64,000 nt of DNA from UBA8828 sp964510855 (GTDB lineage: Bacteria > Verrucomicrobiota > Verrucomicrobiia > Opitutales > UBA953). Below the pieces are notes generated by a model. The model had not been told where the DNA came from. It searched no databases and saw only the letters and a list, made by a program, of their open reading frames with translations. The stretch is taken from positions 1 to 64,000 of the forward strand of contig CAZEDB010000004.1 in assembly GCA_964510855.1 (NCBI GenBank), in the 5' to 3' direction. This document shows, piece by piece, positions 1 through 8,327 of the stretch; within the stretch, counting starts at the first letter, position 1; each line of letters starts with the position of its first letter. The position numbers and the translations under genes are program-made.

Positions 1-125
1 GATGAGCGATTAGAGACAGGAAGTTGCCTTCCTCCGCTCCCTGCTAACGCCGCTAATACCGCAGAATCTTCTAACGAGCCAGTAAGCTACAGAGCTATAG
101 AGCTAGTGAGCTATCAAGCTAGCTA
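1..125 (-). repeat. Composite tandem repeat element, copy A
   Basis: Read on the minus strand, this holds about six 8-nt units of the form TAGCTYNN (positions about 125 down to 75). A 74-nt core (74 down to 1) follows, and it runs into the first 7-nt units (ATCTCTA-type) at the window edge. The core matches the core of copy B (1055-1128) at about 67 of 74 positions by eye, in inverted orientation. The element probably continues beyond the left edge. No open reading frame or transposase is seen in it. Confidence 0.85.
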
Positions 126-152
126 GCCCCTTCCTTGGGTAAGGGACTAGCT
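121..152 (-). terminator. Hairpin downstream of tRNA-Ala
   Basis: AGCTAG-C-CCCTT (121-132) pairs with AAGGG-A-CTAGCT (141-152) around an 8-nt loop. It starts 6 nt past the tRNA 3' end in the minus direction. There is no U-tract, so it may be a processing or Rho-assisted stop rather than an intrinsic terminator. Its outer arm is made of the TAGCT unit of the neighbouring repeat, so the hairpin may be a by-product of the repeat. Confidence 0.4.
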
Positions 153-157
153 TAAAG

Positions 158-233
<76 letters not shown>

Positions 234-346
234 ATTTAGTGACTAAGAATCTAACCCAACCCCCGCCACTGCCTACGGTCAAACCTATTTTGTTCACTTA
301 GAGTCCTGCTTGCCAAGTTACCCACCTGAGGCTTGGTTTTGTCTAG

Positions 347-1015
347 ATGATTGAACCTGAGGATATCCCCGGTGAAGCGGGAGAAGAAGAACCTAGCGAG
401 TCCGCAAGCCCGGCTCGCCCAGGTGCGTTGCGCGTGGAAAAGGCCTTTATTGAGGGATTGCCTGAAGATGAATGGCGCGGGCCCATTGAATTAATCGAAA
501 AAGAATCTGAGGCCGAGTTAGCCGTGCGTACGATGATCACCGAGCGCGTGCTGGGATTTGATACCGAAACCAAACCCTCGCATCGCCGAGGGGAAAGTTA
601 CTTACCTTCCATTCTACAGTTGGCGACTTCGGACCGTTGCTTCGTTTTTCGCATCGAAGCTTGTGGCGGCATACCCTTTGCGTTCCCCGTGCTATGCAAC
701 CCTCGTATTGCCAAAGTCGGGGTGGCGGTGCGCGATGACGTCCGCAATCTTCAGCGTCGGGCTCCTTTTGACGACCGCTGCTTTATCGAGATTTCTGATT
801 TCACCCGGCGAGCTGGCGTTGAAAATACCGGGCTCCGCGCTTTGGCAGCCCATTACTTGGGTTTCCAAATGCGTAAATCTAAGCGCGTGCAATGTTCTGA
901 TTGGTCTAAGCGTCTGGATCGCCGCCAAGTACAATACGCCGCTAACGACGCGTGGGTAGGCCGTGAGCTTTATCTTAAGTTAGAGGCTCAAGGCATTATT
1001 CCCCGCCAGGCGTAA
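347..1015 (+). CDS. DEDDy-type 3'-5' exonuclease domain protein (RNase D-like)
   Basis: This 222-residue protein has the DnaQ-like DEDDy exonuclease fold. ExoI is the D72-T-E74 motif, ExoII is centred on D131 in VAVRDDVRNL, and ExoIII is Y197-x3-D201 (YAAND). The family removes nucleotides from RNA or DNA 3' ends with two metal ions. The first 50 residues are acidic and low in complexity. It is shorter than true RNase D (about 370 residues) and has no HRDC domain, so it is closer to the stand-alone WRN-exonuclease-like group. The start codon is ATG without a Shine-Dalgarno sequence. The gene stands alone, and together with tRNA-Ala it is bracketed by the inverted repeat copies A and B. Substrate unknown; tRNA 3'-end trimming is possible but unproven. 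Confidence 0.85.
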   Translation: MIEPEDIPGEAGEEEPSESASPARPGALRVEKAFIEGLPEDEWRGPIELIEKESEAELAVRTMITERVLGFDTETKPSHRRGESYLPSILQLATSDRCFVFRIEACGGIPFAFPVLCNPRIAKVGVAVRDDVRNLQRRAPFDDRCFIEISDFTRRAGVENTGLRALAAHYLGFQMRKSKRVQCSDWSKRLDRRQVQYAANDAWVGRELYLKLEAQGIIPRQA

Positions 1016-1211
1016 GTAGCTTGTAGCTCATTAGCTCGATAGCTCACTAGCTCGTTAGAAGATTCTGCGGTAACAGCGGTGTTAGCAAGGAGCGGAAGAA
1101 AGCAACTTCCTATCTCTAATCGCTCATCTCTTATCTCTCATCGTCGTATTAGCTCCTTAGCCTTCCAGCTCTTCTAGCTTTTCTAGCCAGCTAGCTGGTT
1201 AGCTCATTAGC
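1016..1211 (+). repeat. Composite tandem repeat element, copy B
   Basis: The element starts right after the exonuclease stop. Its parts in order are 8-nt units TAGCTCAT, TAGCTCGA, TAGCTCAC and TAGCTCGT (1023-1054), then the 74-nt core (1055-1128). Next come 7-nt units NATCYCY (about 1111-1145, overlapping the core end), then a more degenerate second block of 8-nt TAGCT units (1149-1211). It is the inverted partner of copy A; the same two unit types recur at 55211-55296. It occupies the whole space between the exonuclease and the next gene. Confidence 0.88.
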
Positions 1212-1222
1212 CTACCCGCCAT

Positions 1223-2146
1223 TTACTTCGCCAAGCGCGCAAGTAAGTTGGTGGCCTCAGATTTAAGACGCTCCTCCTGAACCGAGGACTCCCGGGTTAC
1301 CTTACCTAGGCTTACCAGCAGGTCGGCTAACTGTTTACGTAAGACCAAGGCATCGCGCCTAACATCAGCCGAAGCGGCGCGCGTACTTAACTCAGCTGCT
1401 TGGGTTTCATACTTTTGTAAACGCTGCATGAGGGCGTTCTTTTCCTCGGGCTGGTAACGTAAGAGTTGCCAAGCCACCCTGCCCTTGAAACCCCCTTCCG
1501 AGAGCGCACGTAAATAGACTAAGTAGGTAAGCCCGCCTTGGCCTTTATCGGTTTGATGACGCAAGGCCTCTTCCTTGGCACGGAAGGCGGGATTACGCTC
1601 CCACTCATTAACCTTACCCTCGCGCTTGCGTGACGGCTGAGATTTTTCGCCCTTATCCGCCGAGGCGGCCGGGAAACTCTCGCGGCGCATCTCGTCATAG
1701 GCCCGCCAAAAAACTTCTTCGTCGAGCTTGAGCTCGCGACAAAAAGATTCAATCCGGCCTGGCTCAATCCCCTTGGCACGATCGGCAAGCGTGCTCGCGA
1801 GATTACGTAAGATAGCCCGGGTGTCTTCGGGCAAGGTTTCCTTAGCGAAGGGATCAACTTCGGGCTCTGCCTTGGGTTTGGCTTCGGGTTCAGGTGGCTT
1901 AATTAAAAGCTCCCGCTCGTTCCAAAGCGCTGGGCTGTGAATTTTAATCCAATCTAAATCGAGCACTTCCCACTTGATGGTATGGATGCGTTCGGCTTGA
2001 GGCAGACGAAAGGTGACGGCTTCCGCCGTGATTTCTACGACTTGAACCTCGATGATATTGCCATTACCGGCATGGCGGAGACGAATCGTCTCGGACCATG
2101 CTGAGAGCGGACATAAAACCGCGAGGGTGAACAAGAAGAGACGCAC
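1223..2146 (-). CDS. Exported protein of unknown function
   Basis: This 307-residue protein starts with a clear Sec signal peptide (MRLFLFTLAVLCPLSAWS-E, cleavage near residue 18). The start codon is GTG at 2144-2146. Residues 20-75 look like a small beta-rich domain (alternating hydrophobic residues, IIEVQVVEITAEAVTF). A Pro/Glu/Lys linker (about 80-100) follows, then a charged helical region, and the last 70 residues are probably coiled coil. I do not recognise a family. The beta part resembles the SLA1-homology-type domains found in planctomycete and verrucomicrobial exported proteins, but this is only an impression. It is probably periplasmic. It lies 52 nt past the ACP gene and may be its last operon member. 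Confidence 0.7.
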   Translation of the reverse strand: MRLFLFTLAVLCPLSAWSETIRLRHAGNGNIIEVQVVEITAEAVTFRLPQAERIHTIKWEVLDLDWIKIHSPALWNERELLIKPPEPEAKPKAEPEVDPFAKETLPEDTRAILRNLASTLADRAKGIEPGRIESFCRELKLDEEVFWRAYDEMRRESFPAASADKGEKSQPSRKREGKVNEWERNPAFRAKEEALRHQTDKGQGGLTYLVYLRALSEGGFKGRVAWQLLRYQPEEKNALMQRLQKYETQAAELSTRAASADVRRDALVLRKQLADLLVSLGKVTRESSVQEERLKSEATNLLARLAK

Positions 2147-2198
2147 GGGAACTCAACTAGGATAGAACCCTAGTTGAAGAACCTCAAGCCCTAGAGGA

Positions 2199-2459
2199 TT
2201 ACTTCCCGCCCTTAGCGAGGAACTTGGGCAAAAGGTAATTGCCGCAAGACTCGAGTGAGGCGAGCTGAGGATAATCGGCCTCAGGCACTTCGATGCCGTG
2301 CTTTTTGCGCAATTCCATCACGATATCGAGGAAATCCATGGAATCCAGGGTGAGCTGGTCACGGAGGCGCACCTCGTGTTTGAGAACGGTAAGGTCCTCG
2401 TCTGGGGCGATGTCCTTAATGATATCAAGAACGATGTGTTTAACCTCTTCCGTAGTCAT
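2199..2459 (-). CDS. Acyl carrier protein (divergent)
   Basis: This 86-residue protein has the 4'-phosphopantetheine attachment motif DSMDFL with Ser40. It is a four-helix carrier that holds acyl chains as thioesters. The sequence around the motif (RDQLTLDSMDFLDIVMEL) and the lysine-rich KFLAKGGK tail differ from the housekeeping AcpP consensus (GADSLDTVELVMALEEEF). It is therefore more likely a dedicated carrier for the adjacent ketosynthase than the general fatty-acid ACP. It lies 35 nt downstream of the ketosynthase gene on the same strand. ATG start without a Shine-Dalgarno sequence. Confidence 0.88.
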   Translation of the reverse strand: MTTEEVKHIVLDIIKDIAPDEDLTVLKHEVRLRDQLTLDSMDFLDIVMELRKKHGIEVPEADYPQLASLESCGNYLLPKFLAKGGK

Positions 2460-2494
2460 GGGCTTATAAGAGACTAGAAAAGGGCGGACGCAAG

Positions 2495-3739
2495 TCAGGC
2501 AACCCCATATTTACGCACAACTAGGGTAGAATTGATACCAAGCATACCAAAGGAGTTGTTTAGGATGGTCTCAACGCGGTCCACCTTGACGGGGGTATTA
2601 ATGACGAGGCCGGGCAGCGCGCACTCGGGGTCGAGGTTTTGGATGTTGATGGTGGGGTGTACAATACTGTCCTCAAACGAGGGTAAATTGCCCGCCAGCT
2701 CCAAAGCCCCCGCTGCACCCATACAGTGACCGATGTAACTTTTGGTGTTATTAATCCGTGTCTGGGGGCTTTCGCCAAAAACTTCTCGTAGTGCTAAGCA
2801 TTCTTGGATGTCCCCCTGGGCCGTAGCCGTAGCATGCGTTGAGACAATATGGACATCGTTAGCCGAAAGTTTAGCACGCTTGAGCGCTTGGCGCACGCAC
2901 TGCGCTTGACGCTCGGGATTGGGCAAGACCGCATCAGTGGCGTCGGAATTAATACACCAGCCGGCAATTTCGCCGATGATGTTCGCCCCGCGACGCAGGG
3001 CATCGTCGAGCCGCTCAAGAACGTAAAGGGCGCCACCTTCAGAAATGACAATACCGTTGCGCGAGAGATCGAAAGGTCGCGAAGCCTTGGCGGGGTCATC
3101 CGGGTGCGAACCCAGGGCGCCCTGATTTTTAAAACCCGCAAAAATACCAAAGGTGTGAATCGATTCCGAAACGCCGCCTGCAAGGGCGAGGTCGACTTCG
3201 CCGAGCTGGAGCATTTGCGCGGCTTGGATTAAACCTGCATTACCGGCGGCACAGGCAGCGCCGATAGTATAGTGCGGGCCAGTGATGCCCATGTTCATGG
3301 TCACTTCACCCGCTGGATTATTGGCAACCGTACGAGGGTTGTGGTGGTGGGTCCAAAACTTGGTGTCGTTGCCAAACTGGGCGAGATTCCAAATTTCGTT
3401 TTCGGTTTCAACATTACCGTGCTCGGTAATGCCAAGGTAGACCCCAACGCGGGAGCGATCGACTTTCTCCCAATCTAAACCGCTGTCGCGTACCGCTTCT
3501 CGGGCGCAGTAGATGGAAATCGAACCGACCCGGGTACCGTTGCGAATTTCTTTACGGTTTTGCCAGCGGGTGGCTTCAAAGTCGCAAACCCCGGCAGGGT
3601 GAAGACCCATGTGCCGCACTTCAATTTGGGCAATGCGAGCCTTACCCGCCAAGAGGTTGGCCCGGTACTCGCTCAAGGAGTTGCCGTTAGGGGCAGTGAG
3701 ACCGATGCCGGTAATGACAATGCGGGGCAGTTGGGACAT
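2495..3739 (-). CDS. Beta-ketoacyl-ACP synthase (FabF/KAS II family)
   Basis: This 414-residue protein (start ATG 3737-3739, the methionine of MSQLPRIVITGIG) is a decarboxylating condensing enzyme that elongates acyl-ACP with malonyl-ACP. The catalytic triad is Cys163 (AACAAG), His302 (STHATATAQGD) and His338 (KSYIGHCMGAAG), the C-H-H arrangement of the FabF family. Length and the thiolase-fold glycine motifs are standard. An upstream in-frame ATG at 3889 would add 50 low-quality residues overlapping the divergent mcsA leader and is rejected. It is paired with the divergent ACP downstream. Whether this pair serves fatty acid synthesis or a specialised lipid cannot be told from the sequence. 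Confidence 0.88.
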   Translation of the reverse strand: MSQLPRIVITGIGLTAPNGNSLSEYRANLLAGKARIAQIEVRHMGLHPAGVCDFEATRWQNRKEIRNGTRVGSISIYCAREAVRDSGLDWEKVDRSRVGVYLGITEHGNVETENEIWNLAQFGNDTKFWTHHHNPRTVANNPAGEVTMNMGITGPHYTIGAACAAGNAGLIQAAQMLQLGEVDLALAGGVSESIHTFGIFAGFKNQGALGSHPDDPAKASRPFDLSRNGIVISEGGALYVLERLDDALRRGANIIGEIAGWCINSDATDAVLPNPERQAQCVRQALKRAKLSANDVHIVSTHATATAQGDIQECLALREVFGESPQTRINNTKSYIGHCMGAAGALELAGNLPSFEDSIVHPTINIQNLDPECALPGLVINTPVKVDRVETILNNSFGMLGINSTLVVRKYGVA

Positions 3740-3845
3740 CCGAAAAGGGAAGGCTAGACCAAGCACCGACCTGCCAGGGAAGTCAAACCCAGGGGGTAAT
3801 CGCACCTGTCCTTGCCAACTGAGCCTTCCCCCTTTGGATGGGCTT

Positions 3846-4322
3846 ATGGGCAAGTCCCTCCCGTGCTCGGTCTGCGGCGCAAGCGCCACCGTACACCTTA
3901 CCCAAATTGTCCAGGGTCAGGTGACCAAGGTGCACCTCTGCGAGGGGTGTGCGGAAAAAGGGGGGGCGGGAGACCCGGCCATCTTTCAATTAGCCGGGGC
4001 CCTTTCAGCCGTGGGTGAGCACACGGGCCTCACCTGCCCCTCCTGTAAACTGACCGATGCCGATTTCCTCAAACGCGGCCGGCTGGGCTGCCCTACCTGC
4101 TGGGAAACCTTTGCCCCGGTTCTGACTCCCTTACTCGCCAAGATGCAGCGGGGCGAAGCCCATGTGGGTCGAGGCCCAGGCGGTGTTCGCTCGCCCGAGG
4201 AGTTACAGCGTCGCCTAGCCGCGGCTCGGCTGGAAATGACCGCGGCGATTGCTGAGGAAGATTATGAAGGTGCCGCACGCTTGCGGGATCTGATTCGCGA
4301 CTTAGAAACTCGTTTAGGATAA
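3846..4322 (+). CDS. mcsA: McsA-like zinc protein, activator of protein arginine kinase
   Basis: This 158-residue protein has four CXXC pairs (C7/C10, C32/C35, C64/C67, C82/C85) and a C-terminal UVR domain (about 117-158, EELQRRLAAARLEMTAAIAEE then YEGAARLRD). This is the layout of Bacillus McsA, which binds zinc and activates the arginine kinase McsB. The start is ATG 3846 (MGKSLPCSVC), because the upstream extension is non-homologous and overlaps the divergent ketosynthase leader. The next gene, the kinase, begins 9 nt after the stop, so the two are co-transcribed. In Firmicutes the pair sits with ctsR and clpC; neither is in this window. Confidence 0.87.
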   Translation: MGKSLPCSVCGASATVHLTQIVQGQVTKVHLCEGCAEKGGAGDPAIFQLAGALSAVGEHTGLTCPSCKLTDADFLKRGRLGCPTCWETFAPVLTPLLAKMQRGEAHVGRGPGGVRSPEELQRRLAAARLEMTAAIAEEDYEGAARLRDLIRDLETRLG

Positions 4323-4331
4323 ACCGCTCTC

Positions 4332-5402
4332 ATGTCCGTCCACGAAATCTTAGCCTCGGAAAGCGAGCTAACCCACACCCTGGGGGCTCAGCAGGCAATA
4401 GTCCTATCCACTCGTATTCGCTTGGCGCGTAATTTGCGCGATCACGCCTTTCCTGGTTGGGCAAAGCCAGCGCAACGAGCCGAAGTGATTGCCCTTTGTC
4501 TAGGAGCGTTAAGTCCCTTGCCTAAATTCCGTCGTGGTCACGATCTTCGCATGGAAGGCCTTTCCGATCTTGAGCGCGCCGCTTTAGTCGAACGGCATTT
4601 AATTTCCAAGGAACTCTCAGCCGGCAAAGGAGGCGCGGCCCTGATTAGTCGTGATCAAACGGTTTCTGTCATGGTCAACGAGGAGGATCACTTGCGCATG
4701 CAGGTGGTGCGCGGTGGCTGGCACTTACGCGCCGCTTGGCATCAGGCTGAACAACTCGATGATGCCTTGGGTGCAGCCCTACCCCTCGCCTTCTCTTCAC
4801 AACTAGGATTCCTCACCGCCTGCCCAACCAACGTCGGCACCGGCTTACGTGCCTCAGCCATGGTGCACCTCCCAGGGCTTTGCTTGGCCGGGCATATGGA
4901 CAAAGTAGCACGTGCTTTAGGCCAAGACGGACTGGCAGTACGGGGTTGGCTGGGCGAAGGGTCCGACGCCATGGGCAATGTCTTCCAAATTTCGAATCAA
5001 CAAACCCTCGGACTTTCCGAAGACGCTATCTTACGCCATCTCGGAGGCTGGGTACGCCAAGTGGTCGAACAAGAGACGCAGGCCCGGGCCGTCCTATTGC
5101 AAAATGATGTTGAGCTCTTTGTCGACCGCGTCGAACGAGCCTTAGGCCTTTTACGCTATGCTCGCTTACTCAACAGCGCCGAAGCCATGGCTAGCCTATC
5201 ACTGCTGCGTATGGGTTGCGACATGGGGCTGCTGCCCGAAACGCACCGAGCAGCGGTGGATCGCTTAATGATTGAGGGTCAACCTGGGCACGTGCAGCTC
5301 CGCTCCGGCGGGGAACTTGATAGCGATGACCGAGATCGTCGACGCGCGGGTCTTATTCGCGAAGGTTTAGCCGCGCTACCCGAACCTAAACCGCTCGCCT
5401 AG
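4332..5402 (+). CDS. mcsB: Protein arginine kinase McsB
   Basis: This 356-residue protein of the ATP:guanido phosphotransferase family phosphorylates arginine side chains of proteins, marking them for ClpCP degradation in Bacillus. Visible family motifs are STRIRLARNLRDHAFP, NEEDHLRMQ, the CPTNVGTGLRAS block and GEGSDAMGNVFQISNQQTLG. The RDxxRA motif that forms the allosteric phospho-arginine site in McsB is present at R334-A339. It follows mcsA by 9 nt. The stop is 11 nt from the stop of the convergent rbfA, leaving no room for an intrinsic terminator. Creatine/arginine-kinase alternatives are unlikely given the adjacent McsA. Confidence 0.92.
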   Translation: MSVHEILASESELTHTLGAQQAIVLSTRIRLARNLRDHAFPGWAKPAQRAEVIALCLGALSPLPKFRRGHDLRMEGLSDLERAALVERHLISKELSAGKGGAALISRDQTVSVMVNEEDHLRMQVVRGGWHLRAAWHQAEQLDDALGAALPLAFSSQLGFLTACPTNVGTGLRASAMVHLPGLCLAGHMDKVARALGQDGLAVRGWLGEGSDAMGNVFQISNQQTLGLSEDAILRHLGGWVRQVVEQETQARAVLLQNDVELFVDRVERALGLLRYARLLNSAEAMASLSLLRMGCDMGLLPETHRAAVDRLMIEGQPGHVQLRSGGELDSDDRDRRRAGLIREGLAALPEPKPLA

Positions 5403-5413
5403 GGCAGAGAACC

Positions 5414-5767
5414 TTAACCGAGGTGAGGTTTGCCGCCGTCCAAATCGTCGAGCAACTTGCGAATCCGCATGCCCTTCTCCGCCGATTCATCGAGCACAAA
5501 ACGAATCTCAGGCGTACGCTTTAACGTCACCGCCTTGCCGACTAAAGTACGCAGCTCGCCGCGAATCGAGGCTAGCAACTTGGCTGCCTTAGCTTCGTAG
5601 GCAGGGCCACCGATAACCGCATAACGAATCCGCACTTGGGCGAGGTCGGGAGCGACCACGGTATCAGTCAGGGTGATGCGGGCCGACTCTTGACCCCAGC
5701 GTACGCGCAACTGCGAGGAGACCTCGCGCTGAAGTAATTCTGCTACCCGAATGAGGCGATTGGACAT
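5414..5767 (-). CDS. rbfA: Ribosome-binding factor A
   Basis: This 117-residue KH-like-fold protein binds the 30S subunit during late maturation of 16S rRNA and helps cold adaptation. It begins MSNRLIRVAELLQREVSSQL, the typical RbfA start, and has the conserved core ITLTDTVVAPDLAQVRIRYAV. Length is normal. It lies 4 nt after infB, as in the usual nusA-infB-rbfA operon. The customary downstream truB and rpsO are missing here, and a convergent mcsB follows instead. Confidence 0.93.
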   Translation of the reverse strand: MSNRLIRVAELLQREVSSQLRVRWGQESARITLTDTVVAPDLAQVRIRYAVIGGPAYEAKAAKLLASIRGELRTLVGKAVTLKRTPEIRFVLDESAEKGMRIRKLLDDLDGGKPHLG

Positions 5768-5771
5768 GCCC

Positions 5772-8204
5772 TTAGAGGCTCGGCTTTACCTGCAGAATTT
5801 CGAAGCACTCAATTCGGTCGCCCACTTGGTAAGCATCTGTACCTGAGATACGAGCGCCGCACTCGAAGCCGGACTTCACCTCGCTAGCATCATCCTTGAA
5901 GCGCTTGAGGGTTTCGAGACTGCCGGTGTGGATGACCTTGCCCGCCCGCACCAGACGGGCCTTAGCGGAACGACGCAGGAGACCATCCGTGACCATGCAA
6001 CCCGCCACCGTAACTTTACTCAGTTCAATCACATTACGAACTTCAGCAGCTCCCAGGGCGTTCTCACGCAATTCAGGATCAAGCTGCTCGGCCATGGCTT
6101 CTTTGACCAACTCAATCAGCATGTAAATAATGTCGTGACTAATAACACGAATGCCCGCGCGCTTGAGCAGCGGCTGAACGCCGTTATCAATCTTAGTGTC
6201 GAAGGCGACGATGGCGGCTTTGGCTGCTTCAGCCAAAGCCACGTCGTTTTGTGTCACAGGGCCAACGGAGCCACCTACGATTTCGAGTTTAACTTTGTCG
6301 GACGGGATAGCTTCGAGACAACCGGTGAGGGCTTCGAGCGTGCCGTTAACGTCGGCCTTCAAGAGGACGCGTAAAACTTTTTCCTTATTCTCGGCTAAGG
6401 CAGCCATCAACTTATCGAGGTCACTCATGCCCGGCTTGCCCACGGGAGCGGCACTGACTCGAGCTTGAGCATCTTCGGCAGCCTTACGGGCAACGCGGGC
6501 AGCTTCTTCAGCAATGTCGCGCGCTTCACGATCATTTTTAACCGTGCGGAAAATAGCGCCAGGGGCAGGAACATCATCCCACCCTAAGACTAACGCAGGC
6601 GTACCGGGAGGAGCCTTCTCGAGTCGCTTACCGCGCTCATCCATGAGGGCACGAACCTTGCACCAAGTTTCACCACAAACAAAAGCGTCACCCGCCTTGA
6701 GGGTACCTTTTTGCACAATCACCGTCGCCGTAGGACCGCGGCCGGTTTCTTTTTGCGACTCAATCACCACCCCTTGCGCGGGGCAGGTCGGGTTAGACTT
6801 GAGTTCTAAAACCTCTGCCTGAAGTAAAATCGACTCAAGTAAGCCGTCCATCCCCGTACCCTTAAGGGCCGACACGGGACAGGTCACAACTTCACCGCCC
6901 CAATCCTCAGGGGTAATCCCGCGCTGCTGCATCTGCTGCTTAACGCGATCGATGTTAGCGCCTTGGGCATCAACTTTATTAATCGCGGCTACGAGAGCGC
7001 GTGCATGCTTTTGCGCAAATTTAAGAGCTTCGTCGGTCTGCGGCATAAAGCCGTCATCCGCAGCCACGACTAGAACCGCGACGTCTGTGACGCTAGCACC
7101 GCGCTCACGCATCTTAGCAAAGGCAGCGTGACCGGGCGTATCCAGGAAGGTGACAGTACGGCCGGCATATTCTTCCTTAGGGCCGTTATAAACTACATTG
7201 TACGCACCAATACGTTGAGTGATGCCACCAGCTTCACCGGCAGCGACATTAGCCTTACGGAAGAAGTCGAGTAAGGTGGTTTTACCATGGTCGACGTGAC
7301 CAAGCACACAAACGACGGGAGGCCGGGGCTTTTGTAACTCAGGCGCATCTTGGTCGATTTTAACTTCAACCTTCTTCGCGGGCTGCACGCCTTCACCGCG
7401 GTGACGAATCTCAAGCGTGTAGCCATGACGTTCCGCAACCTTGATGGCATCGACTTCATCAATCACGGCGTTGACCGCCACAACTTTACCCAGCGCCATC
7501 AAATCGCCCACCACTTGGAAGGGCTTAAGATTGAGCGCGATCGCGAAGTCGCGCACCACAATCGGCGGGCGAACCGTCAAAGAACCTTTACTGCCTGGGG
7601 CAATCGCCTCAGCCGAACCCGAAGCGCCCGTAGCGGCGGAGGGAATGCGCACAATCGGCGGAGGCGTTGCCGGACGTGCAGGAGGCAGAGGCGGCGCAGA
7701 ACGTACGGTTAAGGGAGGTAAATCGCCCCGTTGAGGGGTAGCCGGTAAAGGAGGGGAAGCAGGCCGTGAAGCAGGCGCAGCTGGGCGCACCGTGGTCGGG
7801 AGCGGCGTCGCACGCAGGCTTGGGCCAGCAGAGGGAGTGGGCGTCGGACGGCTACTCGGCGTCACGGGAACCGCAGGGGCAGCTGCCGCAGGAGGCACAA
7901 CTGGACTTACCGGCGCAACCACAGGTGCAGGAGCAGGCGCTTCCGTTGCCACAGGCTTGGGCAACTTAGGCGTAATGAAATCCATCAACTCCTGACGGTA
8001 GTGCTTTCCACAAGTTGAAGACGCCGCTGGCTTCTTACCTTCGCTATAAACAAAGTCCTTCCAGGTTGGGTTCGCATCCACGAACTCATCCACCCAGGCC
8101 AAGAGCTGCTTGACCTCAACTCCAAGTTCCTTGGCCACATCGCTGAAGCGTTGGGTCGGGGTCGACTTTTTTGCGGGAGTTGGCTTCTTCTTCTTTTCAG
8201 TCAT
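5772..8204 (-). CDS. infB: Translation initiation factor IF-2
   Basis: This 810-residue GTPase places fMet-tRNA on the 30S subunit and promotes subunit joining. It has a lysine-rich N-terminus, a long Pro/Ala-rich linker (about 82-190) and an IF2_N domain (about 215-270). The G domain carries G1 GHVDHGKT at 302-309, G3 DTPGH at 355-359 and G4 NKVD at 409-412. The beta-barrel domains and the fMet-tRNA-binding C-terminus follow. The low-complexity linker stands in for the repeated IF2_N modules seen in enterobacteria. It sits 124 nt downstream of nusA and 4 nt upstream of rbfA. Confidence 0.97.
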   Translation of the reverse strand: MTEKKKKPTPAKKSTPTQRFSDVAKELGVEVKQLLAWVDEFVDANPTWKDFVYSEGKKPAASSTCGKHYRQELMDFITPKLPKPVATEAPAPAPVVAPVSPVVPPAAAAPAVPVTPSSRPTPTPSAGPSLRATPLPTTVRPAAPASRPASPPLPATPQRGDLPPLTVRSAPPLPPARPATPPPIVRIPSAATGASGSAEAIAPGSKGSLTVRPPIVVRDFAIALNLKPFQVVGDLMALGKVVAVNAVIDEVDAIKVAERHGYTLEIRHRGEGVQPAKKVEVKIDQDAPELQKPRPPVVCVLGHVDHGKTTLLDFFRKANVAAGEAGGITQRIGAYNVVYNGPKEEYAGRTVTFLDTPGHAAFAKMRERGASVTDVAVLVVAADDGFMPQTDEALKFAQKHARALVAAINKVDAQGANIDRVKQQMQQRGITPEDWGGEVVTCPVSALKGTGMDGLLESILLQAEVLELKSNPTCPAQGVVIESQKETGRGPTATVIVQKGTLKAGDAFVCGETWCKVRALMDERGKRLEKAPPGTPALVLGWDDVPAPGAIFRTVKNDREARDIAEEAARVARKAAEDAQARVSAAPVGKPGMSDLDKLMAALAENKEKVLRVLLKADVNGTLEALTGCLEAIPSDKVKLEIVGGSVGPVTQNDVALAEAAKAAIVAFDTKIDNGVQPLLKRAGIRVISHDIIYMLIELVKEAMAEQLDPELRENALGAAEVRNVIELSKVTVAGCMVTDGLLRRSAKARLVRAGKVIHTGSLETLKRFKDDASEVKSGFECGARISGTDAYQVGDRIECFEILQVKPSL

Positions 8205-8285
8205 GTAAAAACGTACGGCGAGATCAGTAGGTCAAAAAAACCAGACGGGTCGGGGTGGAAGGAGGATTTAATATGCGAGTAACGG

Positions 8286-8315
8286 CGACTTGAGAGAGAT
8301 TTAGTAAAAAATCTC
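8286..8315 (-). other. Intercistronic hairpin between nusA and infB
   Basis: GAGATTT and AAATCTC (within 8295-8315) form a 7-bp stem in the 124-nt space between nusA and infB. There is no following U-run, so it looks like an RNA processing or stability element rather than a terminator. The rest of this spacer holds no recognisable promoter. Confidence 0.35.
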
Positions 8316-8327
8316 GACCCACAAGGG

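Noticed and set aside
1111..1145. CRISPR-like array (also 55241-55296)
   Set aside because: Units are 7-8 nt, directly abutting and without spacers, so the pattern is a minisatellite and not a CRISPR array; no cas genes are present.
3740..3889. N-terminal extension of the ketosynthase
   Set aside because: The extra 50 residues are not ketosynthase-like and overlap the divergent mcsA start; the MSQLPRIVITGIG start fits the family.
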